Source of the DNA: Sanguinoderma infundibulare
Taxonomy: Eukaryota > Basidiomycota > Agaricomycetes > Polyporales > Polyporaceae
Direction of reading: 5' to 3'
Assembly (NCBI GenBank): GCA_032821775.1
Contig: JAVLRN010000002.1
Span: 4,030,001 to 4,094,000 of the forward strand
DNA length: 64,000 bases
Shown here: one piece after another, positions 35,576 through 46,473 of the stretch
Layout: the number at the start of each line of letters is the position of its first letter
Numbering within the stretch: position 1 is the stretch's first letter
Notes under the pieces: generated by a model
What the model saw: the letters and a program-made list of their open reading frames with translations, nothing else
Database searches by the model: none
Told to the model about the DNA's origin: nothing
Translations under genes and position numbers: made by a program

Positions 35576-36755
35576 CTACTGCTCCTCGAGGTCAGGGAAA
35601 CCGATCGTACCCCAACCAGTCCAGAACGGCTTGCACATGCGGATGTGGCTCTTCTTCTCTATATCAGCCAGCTCCCGGACATCCTCGTCGGACAGATCGA
35701 CAATCTTCGCATTCTCGTCGATACGGCTCGGCGTGACAGACTTCGGGATCACTGGATCAAACGTTGAGCGACAAGGAGCCTCAAACGGGTCGAACGGATG
35801 GGAGGCTGCACATGCTTACCGTTCACGCCTGACCTATTGGCTTGGAGAGAGATGAGGATGTTCGAAGGTGCGACGTTGTACTTCTCCGCAAGCCTCTTCA
35901 CCACAGAGTCCTCGATGAGAGGTGCGCCGTCAGATCCCAGCGGAGAGTAGGCGGTGACGACAATCCCGTTCTTCCTGCACTGTTCAACGATGTCCTCCTG
36001 CATGCAAGACCTAGTTTGCTCGTCGGTGAGTGCTAGCCAAGTGGTATTTGAGTCTTCACACTCACGGATGACTCTCGATCTGGTTTACCGCCGGAACTAC
36101 AGTCGCGAACTTCAAGAGCTCCCCGAGGTACTTCACAGAAATGTTCGACACGCCTATTGCCTTCACCTTCTCTGGGTGCTCCTTGAACGCCTTCTCCATC
36201 GCCTTCCAGGTGTCTCGCCAGTCGTGCTCCTTGTCCGGCTTCCCGTTCTTCATCGGCGCCGGCCAGTGCATCAGCCACAGGTCAAGATACGGCGTGTCGA
36301 GCTCGGTGAGCGAATACTGCAGCGCCCCATGGACATCGCGGTGGTCCGTGTTGTTCAGCTTCGTTGTTAGGAAGATCTCTTCGCGCGGCACCCCGGACGC
36401 CTTCAAACCGAGGCCGACCTCCTTCTCGTTCGCTGAAAGACAACCAAGGAAACGTCACGCTCGTGCCATGGAACGGAGTTCGCAGTTTGGGGGAAGCGAG
36501 TCTCAGGGCCAGGCGTGTACGCACCATATCCTGTTGCGGTGTCGATGTGCCGGTAGCCGCTCTTGAGAGCGTGCTCAACGGCCTTCTCTACCGCGCCGGG
36601 CTTCGATCTCCAGGTGCCTATGTATGTTCGTACCGCCCGCCGTCAATACATCCGAACCTTGTCCGTGCAATGTTCCGAGACTCGAAGGACGTACCCAGCC
36701 CGAGAGTCGGCATCTCCGCCCCCGTGTTCAACTTGGTGCTCTTCGATGCAGGCAT
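35576..36755 (-). CDS. Aldo-keto reductase
   Basis: NADPH-dependent carbonyl reductase with the (beta/alpha)8 fold, cytosolic. Start MPASKSTKLNTGAEMPTLGL. The catalytic tetrad is visible: Asp in GYRHIDTATGY, the same motif's Tyr just before an intron, Lys in IFLTTKLNNTDH and His in DLWLMHWPAP. The substrate-side loop AIGVSNISVKYLGELL and the PAVNQIESHP strip follow, then VVTAYSPLGSDGAPLIEDS. The cofactor tail is IPKSVTPSRIDENAKI, and the protein ends FPDLEEQ. Five or so introns of normal size. Close to fungal glycerol/xylose-type reductases; substrate is not determinable. A TATATATATA element lies 48-57 bp upstream at 36803-36812. Confidence 0.94.
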
Positions 36756-36802
36756 GTTGGCTGCCGAATCCCCAGTTTGCGGATTGCTTTGGGGATAGGC
36801 AG

Positions 36803-36812
36803 TATATATATA
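36803..36812 (-). promoter_or_regulatory. TATA element of the aldo-keto reductase gene
   Basis: TATATATATA, 48-57 bp before the minus-strand start codon at 36755, in a spacing normal for a fungal core promoter. Confidence 0.6.
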
Positions 36813-37328
36813 CCCAGTCTCAGATGAACCCTGGGATTCCCTGCCGCGGCGTGCCGCCGTCTGCTCACGGGGAGTTCTCGTGCTTATTTCAGGATCAGCA
36901 CGTACGAGTCGCTGACTGATCCACCCGCCACCGGATGAAAGTGTGGAACGGGCAAGATAAGGTACGGCATCAATGTGGGAGAACCTCTTCCACATGGTGG
37001 CGAACGCCAGGAGAGGATAGAGGGATGCCAAAAGCTGGCTCGAGTGAAGCCTGACATGACGCCATCGATTGGGTCAACTGATATTTTTCCAGGCAAGTAG
37101 TGCGCTATATGTAATACAGTCCAAGTATGTAGTAACGGTACAAGGGGTACGGTCCTTCCTGTCCGCCCGGTATCCAGCGCTAAGTTACAAAGGAGAAAAG
37201 CAAAGAAGAGCGAATCAGAACGGCGGAAAGAGTACCTCATCCAGAGGGCAAAGTAGAATGCGCGCAAGTACGAAAGCTAAGCGAACCGTTAGTCCCAAAC
37301 CAGGGTCCACGACCTGCGAGCCCATAGT
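36813..37328. other. Intergenic, no feature seen
   Basis: About 520 bp upstream of the aldo-keto reductase and downstream of the next minus-strand gene. No gene or repeat was recognised. Confidence 0.45.
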
Positions 37329-38780
37329 TCAAAAAGGCAGCGCGATGCTGGGTGCCCGTTCCATGCGCCGCGGGTACCCGCCCGGGTCTTCTAGCCCGGG
37401 GGGTTCGAAGGATGCGGGGCGTGTCAACAATGTGGCTTTGGACACGGCTGACATCCGTACGGACGGTGGGGCGGATACGGCGGGAACCGCCTTTCGGTAG
37501 CTCATGTCCTTCCTGGTCGAACTGCTCGAGTACGTCGGGTTGTCTGCCAGGATCTCCTCGGAAGACGTGAGCACGGTTCGTCGCTCGTCACGGTCGCTCT
37601 CTGCGGACCAAGGCAAACGTCGTCAGGCGGACGAACGGAAACAGGCGTCGACGCGCGCAAGGATATAAAAGGAACACTCACGGCTGTTCCAGTACAGCCA
37701 GCTGGCCACAGGACTCGCGGCGAGGTGGAGCTTCCTGAGTTGCGCCTTGCGCTTTCGTCTCCGACGGATGTACAGCCAGGCGCAGAACACGATGGCGAGA
37801 AAGAGAAAGACGGCACCGAGAACAGCGCCGATGATGACGCCGTCTTTCGGTGAGAGTTCATGCCTCTCCTTCGTAGACGTAGTCGAGGACGAGCTGGCCT
37901 CGGATGTGGCGGATCCTGAATTGCACAGCCATAGATAGTCGAGTATGTAAGGCTGAGCGACAGATGCTTCGGTGACGGTGATCGTGAGGTTATGAGGACC
38001 AGGGCCAAGTTCACCAGAGGTGAAGAGCGACTGGTTCGGGACGCATGCGTTTGTGGCGGCAAGGTTAGGCGAAGTCGGGGCTTGTCCATCGATCGAGTAC
38101 GAAGCTTCAGGTGGGGAAGAACCGGATGACAGGAGACCGAAGATGATGATGCTGGTTGCTGCATAGATTCCGTGTTACCTGTCATTATAGCCCTTGGAAG
38201 GAACCAGACGTACTGTTAAATGTCAAAGAGACGGAAGCTCCGACATTTTGGGCAAAATGGACAGAGTGGATTAGGCCGTTGGGATCGGATGTAGAAAATA
38301 TCCACCCGTCGCTGTACTGCAACGAGCCATCATTGTCGTTGGTGAAGATGCAGTGTGGGACCATCGGCCTTAGGTTGTTGAGACTACAACCATGGGGAAG
38401 CTCCGACGACGACTGGGTCCAGGTCAGAAAATCTGTTTCTCGTGCGCCTTCACGACTAAGTACACAGGACGCACCGTCATGACATTGCTTGTGCCGTGCC
38501 CGCCCTGATTCTGACTACTTTTGCTCTGGTTGTTATTGTTATTCCCGTTCTTAGAATCGTCATCGGGATCGAGTTGCGTGGCACTCGGTGATGGTAGCGG
38601 TAAAAGGTTTGGCGCACTCGGATCAAAGGCTTCCAGAATACGTTGAGGGAGTGAGTGCTAGTTAATGGACATAGTAGGCTTGTAACTCACCTCGGGGGGC
38701 CAGCCTCATCCGTCCCAAGCCATTCAAGCGACTGTCCATAGGGAGCAACGAAGGAAGAGTCAACGCGACATCTACGGTCG
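37329..38780 (-). CDS. Single-pass membrane protein with fungal ectodomain, copy 2
   Basis: Inverted paralog of the gene at 25652-27081. Recognisable exons in order: LTLPSLLPMDSRLNGLGRM; a linker FDPSAPNLLPLPSPSATQLD ending in an Asn/Gln/Ser/Gly-rich run; SSSELPHGCSLNN with SLQYSDGWIFSTSDPNG; then the core shared with copy 1. Helix VIIGAVLGAVFLFLAIVFCA follows (near 37800), then RRRRKRK. The tail differs from copy 1: after an intron near 37585-37680 it reads SDRDERRTVLTSSEEI and ends RAPSIALPF at 37329, with no PPxY motif. The N-terminal exon and any signal peptide could not be fixed, so the upper limit is approximate. Function unknown; probably cell-surface. Confidence 0.68.
37920..38310 (-). 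repeat. Near-identical inverted repeat unit, minus-strand arm
   Basis: Reverse complement of the unit at 26045-26430, including the same intron. Most differences in the coding part sit at third codon positions or are conservative. The flanking exons of the two genes are far less alike and their tails are unrelated. Confidence 0.85.
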
Positions 38781-39817
38781 GCTCACTAAATGCATGTAAC
38801 CCCGCGTCATTGTCTGCGTTCCAGAAGATAGACACAACTACTCACGCCGAGAACGAAGGGCAGGCCAGCGTCGCTATCGCGTTCAACGCAGACGGAGGGA
38901 AAGGCGATAATGAGATGCAACTAAGCGTTCTTAAAACACCAGTGCCGACCGGGGCCCAGCGAAGCAGGCAGGGCGCATGGTGCGTGCAACAGATCTGTTC
39001 GTCAGCCAGGGACCGACCAACCGTCAGTGGGTACGTGATGAGGAGGCCGGTACAGACTCCGGGCTGAATCTAAAAGACTATGGCAACCCCGACGTCACCA
39101 TGAGAAAGGGAACCACTGTGCGGGTATCTGTTCCTCGCGCTCTCGCGTGGAATTGCGCCGGCCCCGCATCAGCGTGTGGTTTACGCGGGTATGTACGCAC
39201 CGGTTTGTTGATGTGCGCGGTTGGCGGCGTTGAGGAGTTCTCGACCTACAGCACACTGCGAGCACACAGACGGCCTGCTTGTCCATCTGACAAGATCCTC
39301 TGGGGGCTGAGGGGTCTACTGGGAGGTGCGCTGCGAAGACTTCGCTCTATGTTCGGAAGATGTGGTCAGCGTATCAATGCCACCGATATTTCATGGGAAA
39401 CATACAGAAGCACTAGGTGATGAAGGAATGCTGGCGTCTTCCAGAACTTGGAGGCTGCCATGTCGACCTTCGGCTTCCCAATATCGCGGGCGGGGTTGGA
39501 CCACGGACTCCAGAAGCTGTGTTGGGAGCACAATAGAATGTGTTCGTCAACTGACCGTAGCGGAGCAGACGAATGATGGTGATTGTGGTGCAACGGTACC
39601 TGGGAACTTGAGTCACCACCTCAGCCTACTCGCGGGAAGAGATAAGATTAGATAGAGCGCACACAGTCTCCCCGATTGCCTCAAGCTTAAGGCCATGCAC
39701 CGTCAACGCATGCCGATGGTTTGACAATCCAATGTATGATTACCGTGGCCCTCAACCGTTTCGTTATGATCGCATATGAGCGTGTAAAGGAAATAACGTG
39801 TACATAGGCAAATGTGG
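38781..39817. other. Intergenic, or 5' exons not resolved
   Basis: About 1 kb that should contain the start of the minus-strand membrane protein and its promoter. Frames are short. No other gene was recognised. Confidence 0.4.
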
Positions 39818-40772
39818 TCAACAAGAAGTACGAACCGTCCCTAGACACAATCCCCCATCCATCCATCCATCTGGCTTGGCATCCGGCCGCCTCAGCCGCC
39901 TAGACCAGGAGGGAGAAGGCATTGCAACAAGTACCGCCACTCTCACCTCAACGATCTCCCTCCCTGCCGAGTCAAATGTTTTTCCCACCAAAACGTCACG
40001 GTATCTGGTGGGCGACCCGGAACTTCGGATCACGCTGAAGGCATCTCCCTTGTCGGTATGTCCATTTCGCTTCCATCGCTCACGCTCCATCTCAGAAATG
40101 TGATCTGCGGACACAGGCTATTGCATGTTAGCGCCACGGCCTACGGTCAGGGAAAAGAACAAGCTCACCTGAAGCGTACTCCAACTTCCATCCCAGATCT
40201 CTGTCCTACTCAATCTGACTTCGACCAGCTGCGGCTTCTGCTCCGCCCCCATGAGGAGCGACCACAGCCCTCCCCGTCCTCGACTTCTCCGCAGGCGCTT
40301 CAGCAACCACCAAAAGAAAACCAATCCGAGAGCGACGACGATTATAACAAAAACGACCGGAGCGACGACGTTGACCGAGACACCATTGGACTTCCCGCCA
40401 CTCGTGTTGTTGGGAGAGGTGGCAGAGCCGCTTGGGCTGGCACCGCTCGCACCCCTCCCATGCCCCGAATCGCCCGCTATCGTCATTCCACCTGATCTCC
40501 GTTGGAGAAGCGACAACTAGCGCGGAAGTAGTCAAAATCGGCCACAACATCTTTTGATAAGACGGGTCACGGCTTACCGAGTTGTCCGAAGCCGAGCCCG
40601 AAAAGTCCACTGTGTAGTCACCTGAACGGGCAATCATGCCTAGGTGTAGAGGGGAGTCTGGAAAGATATCACTAGGAAGCAGAAGGACATCTTGGGTCGC
40701 TACGTGAGTGATGTGTGTAGCGGCGAGTGCGAGAATGGTGTTGCTTGTGAGTCTGTTGAAGTATCGTGGCAT
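39818..40772 (-). CDS. Small one-helix membrane protein, unnamed family (member B)
   Basis: Second member of the family at 2962-3651. Probable first exon MPRYFNRLTSNTILALAATH looks like a signal peptide. It can join, by a phase-1 donor near 40620, a Gly/Ser-rich stalk (GDSGHGRGASGASPSG) and the helix VNVVAPVVFVIIVVALGLVF, followed by KRLRRSRGRGG. The tail has KPQLVEVRLSRTEIWDGSW and then LQPVSADHISEM across an intron at 40118-40168 (in phase), and the strip VRVAVLVAMPSPSW near 39920-39945. Stop at 39818. The helix, basic patch, W..LQP and VAV(V/L)(I/V)AMP order matches member A. The first exon junction is uncertain; the first ATG within the stalk exon is at 40486. Function unknown. Confidence 0.6.
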
Positions 40773-41939
40773 CAGGTAGGCAACAAAAGAAGACCGGGAT
40801 ACTTTACCTCCACGAGATGACTAGAGGACGAGAGCACGATTGCGTACGAGAAGAGGATTTGCGGATACTCAGGAGTGTACGCCAAGGATACCGGAGCGAG
40901 TAAAGGGAAGCACGTTAGATCTAGCTGTTCGTCAAGGGTGAGTCCTAGTAGATCGGACTAGCTTCAAGATAGGCAGGACGTACCCGAAACTCAGTCCGGG
41001 TTGCTGCAAACAGTGTTTATCTGAATACTCTGTCGTCTGTCCAAGATGAAATGTCTTGGGCTCTTTCAGCTAGCAGACGTCAGTCGACGGGCATGTATAG
41101 GACTGAAGAGGCGACGAGGAGTCAAGGCCACGCGGACCCGACATCATGACTCGCTATGACTCACATCCCAATTCCCCCGCGAGAACCGGACTTCTGGCGT
41201 TCAACTGGACACCCTGCACATAACATCATCTCGAGAATCATCTACTCGTTTGGCTGTCAATTACGAAGCACAGTCAGTCACGGCACTGTCCACTTACCAG
41301 CAATCATCCGGTCCGTGTACAGGTGCGCGACAAGAAGCCATCAAAATGGGCTGGTCAACCTGCCCGGAACCCAATCAGGACTGGGACCACAGAACCACTG
41401 ATCCAAATAACTCGTGAGGCCTGTGCGTGAGGAACATCGTACAAGCCCTCGCTGAGCTGGGACCAGCGAAGGCGCAATGTGAGGGAAGTCCGTGAACGAG
41501 TCCTATAGCGCCGTCGGCCGTGTCTTGCTCAGAGTCCACTGCAGATCTGCGGCAAGATATACGACGCACGGTCAGCATGGTCGGTAATCTTCGTCGAGAG
41601 CATGTTGAAATGTTCATCATCCTCGGTGGCGTGGTTCACGCGCTGGTTGATAGGACTGATGTGAAATGAATGGGTGTGGGTTCGGAAGATACGTTGCGGG
41701 AGCTCGGGATAAATACGCGAGGCATTGGGCCGAGGGTATCGGTTACGTGGGCACTGGAACCGCCCGGCGAACTACAGGTGAAGGTGCAAATGGATCTGTG
41801 GTTACAGAGGACGAGCAACAGCCGTGAGTCGGCACAAGCTAGAGCGAAAACCACGGGATATGGACCTACGTATGCGGGGATTATATACGTGTCCGGAGCA
41901 GCATCACAGCGTGTAGCTTCGGCTGAAGACATCACATTA
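40773..41939. other. Intergenic up to the MITE
   Basis: About 1.2 kb. A plus-strand frame at 41670-42017 crosses the left end of the transposon, so at least its last third is element-derived; I could not show that it is a gene. Confidence 0.45.
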
Positions 41940-41996
41940 GGGTCTGTTCAGCTGCCGGGTTCGTTCGTTCGTTCGCGGGTTCGGCAGGTATCGGCG
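41940..41996 (+). repeat. Left terminal inverted repeat of the MITE
   Basis: Pairs with 42725-42781; the first 17 bases are identical and the rest differs by a few substitutions and one-base gaps. Confidence 0.88.
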
Positions 41997-42724
41997 GCGC
42001 TAAAGTTCCTAAAGTAGTAGCCGTTTCCCAGACCGTTACCTACCGTTACGCGGAGCAGTTTTCCCGGTTGCCGACGTGACTTTGGCCGCTCGCGCGCGCG
42101 ACGCGCGAAGGCTGCAAGTCTGTTGAATTTGCGGGCACTGGCAGCGCGAGTCCTTCAGGTTCATGATACTGCCGAGGATGAAAAACCGGGGTAGTTGATT
42201 ATGTCCAGGTCTGGAGAAACATTTAAGAGCATTGAAGCGCGACATAAGTATGTATGTATGTATTCACAGCTGCGCTGTGAGGCCGCTCACGCTCATAAGG
42301 TGGGATGAATCACGTCGTTGCACCCTCGGAGACCAATAATCCCCGCGCGGGGTGTTCTAGCGCGAGCCTGAACGGCGCAGCAAGCTGTCGCGGCAACCGC
42401 CTGCGCGCCACTTTCCCAGGTTCCCTATGTGCAGGTGCAAGAAAAGTGTGTCCGCCCACCCTTCACACTCTCCATCCATTCAGCATGCTTATTTCACTTT
42501 GCACCTACCTACGTCTGCAGTCAGATATGAGTAGCGTCTCTGGAGTCAATCGCGCGGCCTCCAGCCACCTCCATTGGCCCATGATCCCCTGCGTGGTGGA
42601 CGTGTTCAAGCGCGCCTAAGCTTCGATCGCGCGACGCGCGACGTCCAGCGGGACACATCAACTCGCGTGGGGAGCACGTCACATCCAGTCACTATCAGTC
42701 ACAATGAGTCACATCATTACTAAG

Positions 42725-42781
42725 CCCGATACGCCCGGAACCTACGAACGAATGAATGAACCCGGGCAGCTGAACAGACCC
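42725..42781 (-). repeat. Right terminal inverted repeat of the MITE
   Basis: Reverse complement of the left end, ending CTGAACAGACCC just before the TTA duplication. Confidence 0.88.
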
Positions 42782-42856
42782 TTACGCGTTGAGGAGCACC
42801 ACCGGGTCGCCTCCGGGGACGCACAAATATCCGTCTTGATGGGCTCCACACCTTCC

Positions 42857-44771
42857 TCAAGGAGATCTAGCGACCCCTCCAGTCCCGACCATGAAGTGCC
42901 TCACGGCAACATGCATAAGCGACGACGACAACATCAGCATAGAACCTGCAAAAAAAACACGCGCCACCTCAATGACGGCGTCCGATCTCCGCAAGAACCA
43001 AAGAACTTACCGGCGTAATAGCCGACATTCCTGAACGACCCAGAACCGTCGACGATGGCACCGGATATTGGAGGACCCGCTATCACCCCAGCGGCCGCGA
43101 TCGTGAGCCCCATTCCGATGCGCATGCCCATGTCCGCGACAGCACCCATACGCGCGAAAGGCTGGACGAAGATGGCGAGGATGACCCCAGTGGAGATGCT
43201 GTGTTCGTGGATTTGGCGTCAGGAGGATAAAGGCATCAGACTAGCGCACGGACGACATGACCCACCCCAAGAGCACGGCAATCACGACGAACGCGGCGAC
43301 GTTGGTGGCGAAAGGCCATGCGTAGGTGACCACTCCGGTCATGAGGCTCGCGGGAATAAGGACGTCCATGGGACCTGCATACGGATGCATCGTAAATCGA
43401 CTGAGACGTGCTAAGGAAGCACTGCAAGAACATACCATAACGATCTGCCAGTAACCCGCTGCCCAGCCGACCGAGAGTGGAGGTTGCGTTTGCGATAGCG
43501 AGTAAGTAAAATGACAAATTCGTGTTTAGGCCAGCCTCGATGGCGCTGACAGTGAGATACGTCAAGACCTAAAGACGGGTGAGCAAAGAGCTGACTCCGA
43601 ACGAGGGATTTGCGCACCGTGAATAGCCCAAGCATGTTGATAGTCAGAGCAGCGACGTAAAATGAGTACGCAGGGTTCTTGAACTCTGCTGTGTTGATCA
43701 GTGGCCCGCGATTCTGCCTGGGAGGGAGTCTTTGGGCGATCGTCTGAGAAGCAACGCCGTCATTGCAGAAACCGAAATACGAAGCGTAGCAACACACCAA
43801 ATTGGTGACCAACAGAAGCCCAAGGTTGACGAAACACAAAATTCGCATTGTCCAAGAGAAACTTAAGCGTACGCTGGTTAGTCCCGTGAATCTGAAATGG
43901 CGTTGGGATTCCGCACCTCATATGCTGGAGGAGGGCTTACACAATGATGGGAAGAATGCATCCACCGAAGCTCGCACCCGCGAATATGCATGCGTATGCT
44001 AACCCAAGCTTCTTCCTGAACCAGTGCGTCATCACCATGCTCGTCATGTTGAAGATGATTCCCCCCGCGAGCTGCTCAGCGCGACCAGTATAAGCCTCGC
44101 TATTTCGATAGAGCCTAGCAAAACCGGCAACTGACGCCAGCGCCGAAACCCTGACAGAGAAGAAAGTGCCAATACTTCGTGCACTGGGCCGTGAGGAAAT
44201 TGCAGGCTACGAATACCGCAGATGCGACGAGAATGGGATGCCTGAGATGACCCATGTCGAACAAGCGTCCCGCGAGCAGTCCAGGGGCGTATAACATCGC
44301 ATTCTGTGGTGAGGTCAGTGTCGGCTCATAGAAATCAGCATGAAGACGCACCTGAACGGAACCTATCCACGCACTAAATGGGGAGTGAGTACAGGTGCAA
44401 GAGTATCATGCAAACAACGCACATGTCAGAAGAAGACTGATGCGGTAGCTCGACCTCTTGATAGTACGCCTAGAATGTCTGCGCGTGTCCGTCAGCCGCC
44501 GCGCTTGACCAACGAAGCCTGGATCCACACATACCCCCCATGCGTTGATGAGACCAACCGTGGCACACATGCTACAGGACACCTTCACAGGATACTTATA
44601 AGTAAATGGTTGATACCCCACAACGCTGATTGAACTCACCCCAAGTACAACTAGCCATGCCTGTAATCCGCCATCCGGGCAGTCTTCCGCTTCCTCAACG
44701 AGCGGGGTACCAATGGATTCCTTCGACGATGCGATTTTTAACTGAAGTTCTCGGGGGTTCCTCGGGGTCAT
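42857..44771 (-). CDS. MFS monocarboxylate-type transporter, copy 2
   Basis: Paralog of the carrier at 27782-29737, same strand and same motif order. Start MTPRNPRELQLK, chosen as the ATG nearest the acidic stretch EEAEDCPDGGLQAWLVVLG. Then YAPGLLAGRLFDMGHLRHPI, TKYWHFLLCQGFGAG, a histidine-tryptophan motif MTHWFRKKLG, ILCFVNLGLLLVTNL before a 57-bp intron, TVSAIEAGLNTNLSFYLLAI with RLGSGLLADRYG, and RIGMGLTIAAAGVIAGPPIS. The final exon is SMLMLSSSLMHVAVRHFMVG and beyond, with its stop at 42857. Introns are numerous and short. Likely carries a monocarboxylate or related solute at a membrane; substrate not readable. The MITE lies just downstream. Confidence 0.9.
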
Positions 44772-46473
44772 TGTAATGGTAGCGGGGAGTGGCGATCGTC
44801 TTGACAGTTGATGAGGAGGAAAGAAAGCGCCCCCGAAAAAGAGTTTAAGGGAGACGAGGAGACGAGGAGAAACGTGCTTGATTGCCATCGTCCTGAAGCA
44901 TTCTTGAAGTGTGTTATGTACGTCTTGGGTGCAAAGCGGCCCGGTGTTCATGAGAATGTCTGCCACGAGGAGGGACCCATGACATGCTGTGGCTGACACG
45001 ACCGCGACGCTTAATTGTTGTCACAGACGGCTTTAACAGCGTCTGCGACTCTGCGTGTTGTACAACGCGCGACATCAACCCTTACGGCCCTCCTGGAAGC
45101 AGAAGACTACTCACCCGACCATCAATCAGCGCCATCTCCCCATCCAAGTACCAACACAAGACCAAAACAACACCAAGGACATTCTCCACTTCCCCGGCGC
45201 AAAGCCGTGAAACGAAGAATGCCATACTCTGGTGCATAGCCTGCGGTTGCTCGAGCTCCCAGTCTTGCAACCTAGTGGAACATTAGCCTGTGACAGAACA
45301 CGGGGGTGTCCGTCAGGAAGAATTCCTGAAGTTCACGCACAGACGTACTGTATGCACACCCTAGCACAACCTACAATTTATCTGCGTTCACGCCGTACGA
45401 GTGCACAAGCGGCCCACTGTCGACGAGGTTGGACAGGAGTATATGTCACGTGGACGGTCGATCAGACGCTGGCCTCCGGCGCACGGGCCCAGGCGCCGGA
45501 GGCAGCCATGCAACGCCCCGACTTGGATCATGATTCGGATGCGACAGTTGATCACTACCTGTGCACTTGCAATGCTGTCCTGCCGCTGTTCATACATATC
45601 ATATATGCTATCTGTGCGCGACACAGAGGGGCCACTAGAAAATCCAACAGTCAACTCCTCATAGCCTTTGGCAGTCGATGATAGGCTGCTCCACGGAATG
45701 GGCATAGTTTCGGTGAGTAGTTATACCATTGTCTGCACCCTTCTCACTACTTACATTGGATGTGATCTGTATGCAGACATCTACGAGCGTTATGCACGCA
45801 TTTCGACGTCCTCAGACGGTTGCTACAATCATGTTCCCCGGCGTTGATAGTACCACTCTCCGTGGTTTTACGCGCGCGACCTCTGTTCGTTGATCAACGG
45901 CCGACACGGCGAGGAAGCGCGGTTCGTTCTCATCATGCGTGGGACAAGAGCAGCGGAGCTGGGCGGATCACTTCACGGTATGACAGTTCGTGTTTGAGTC
46001 TGGGCGTCGTCGTTGCTCCTTCCTTCCATCCCCTTTCACGAGCCTGGGGCTCCCTCCCCCTTGCTGGCTTTTCTTCAAACCACTGGGCTGGTCCTTTTCG
46101 TCCTTTTACTTCGCATATCTTCCAACGAGACAAGCGCGGCGGGCCCCCCAAGTTGGTCGGATAGACTTGGTTTGAAATCCCCAGTCGAGCTGAAACGCAG
46201 GTCCTAGGATCGACGGCCCGACTGCGTTCTCCGCCGTTCAGACCTCAGTTCGCCCAAGGTGCGCTCAGTCGCTCCCTTTTTCAATTAATTCTGGTTTATC
46301 GGAGGATTTGCATTGGCTCTATGCTGCAATCTCTCATCCGCATTTGGCTGGTTCTCCGACCTCCATTTAATGTCGCGTTGCCTTGGGGCTATGTAGGTTT
46401 GGTGAGCGACCGTAGCACTGGGAGCTTGCGCCACTATCCGATTTGAGGTGGACGGGCTGGCCTTCCATCCTTC
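44772..46473. other. 1.7-kb divergent intergenic region
   Basis: Lies between the starts of MFS copy 2 (minus) and a DUF6533 gene (plus), so promoters for both are expected. A CT-rich tract occupies about 46010-46110, a usual fungal leader context. Short frames only. Confidence 0.45.

Larger units (their letters stand above)
41940..42781. mobile_element. Harbinger-like MITE (non-autonomous), 842 bp
   Basis: Both ends begin GGGTCTGTTCAGCTGCC reading inward. The inverted repeats stay alignable for about 55 bp (41940-41996 and 42725-42781), continuing through a TTCG-rich run and a GTATCGG block. The element is flanked by TTA on both sides (41937-41939 and 42782-42784) in direct orientation, the three-base target duplication typical of PIF/Harbinger elements. 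The inside has no transposase-like frame, so it is non-autonomous. Subterminal features include CG-rich alternating tracts near 42092-42110 and 42623-42642 and three AGTCAC repeats near 42687-42712. It sits 75 bp beyond the stop of MFS copy 2. Confidence 0.88.

Noticed and set aside
37502..38185. 227-codon minus-strand frame resembling a long protein
   Set aside because: It is an out-of-frame reading across exons and introns of the ectodomain gene copy 2; the correct frame gives the shared core and the helix.
42623..42642. CG-rich alternating tract as an extension of the MITE terminal repeats
   Set aside because: It resembles the tract at 42092-42110 in composition only; the bases between do not pair, so the inverted repeat was limited to about 55 bp.
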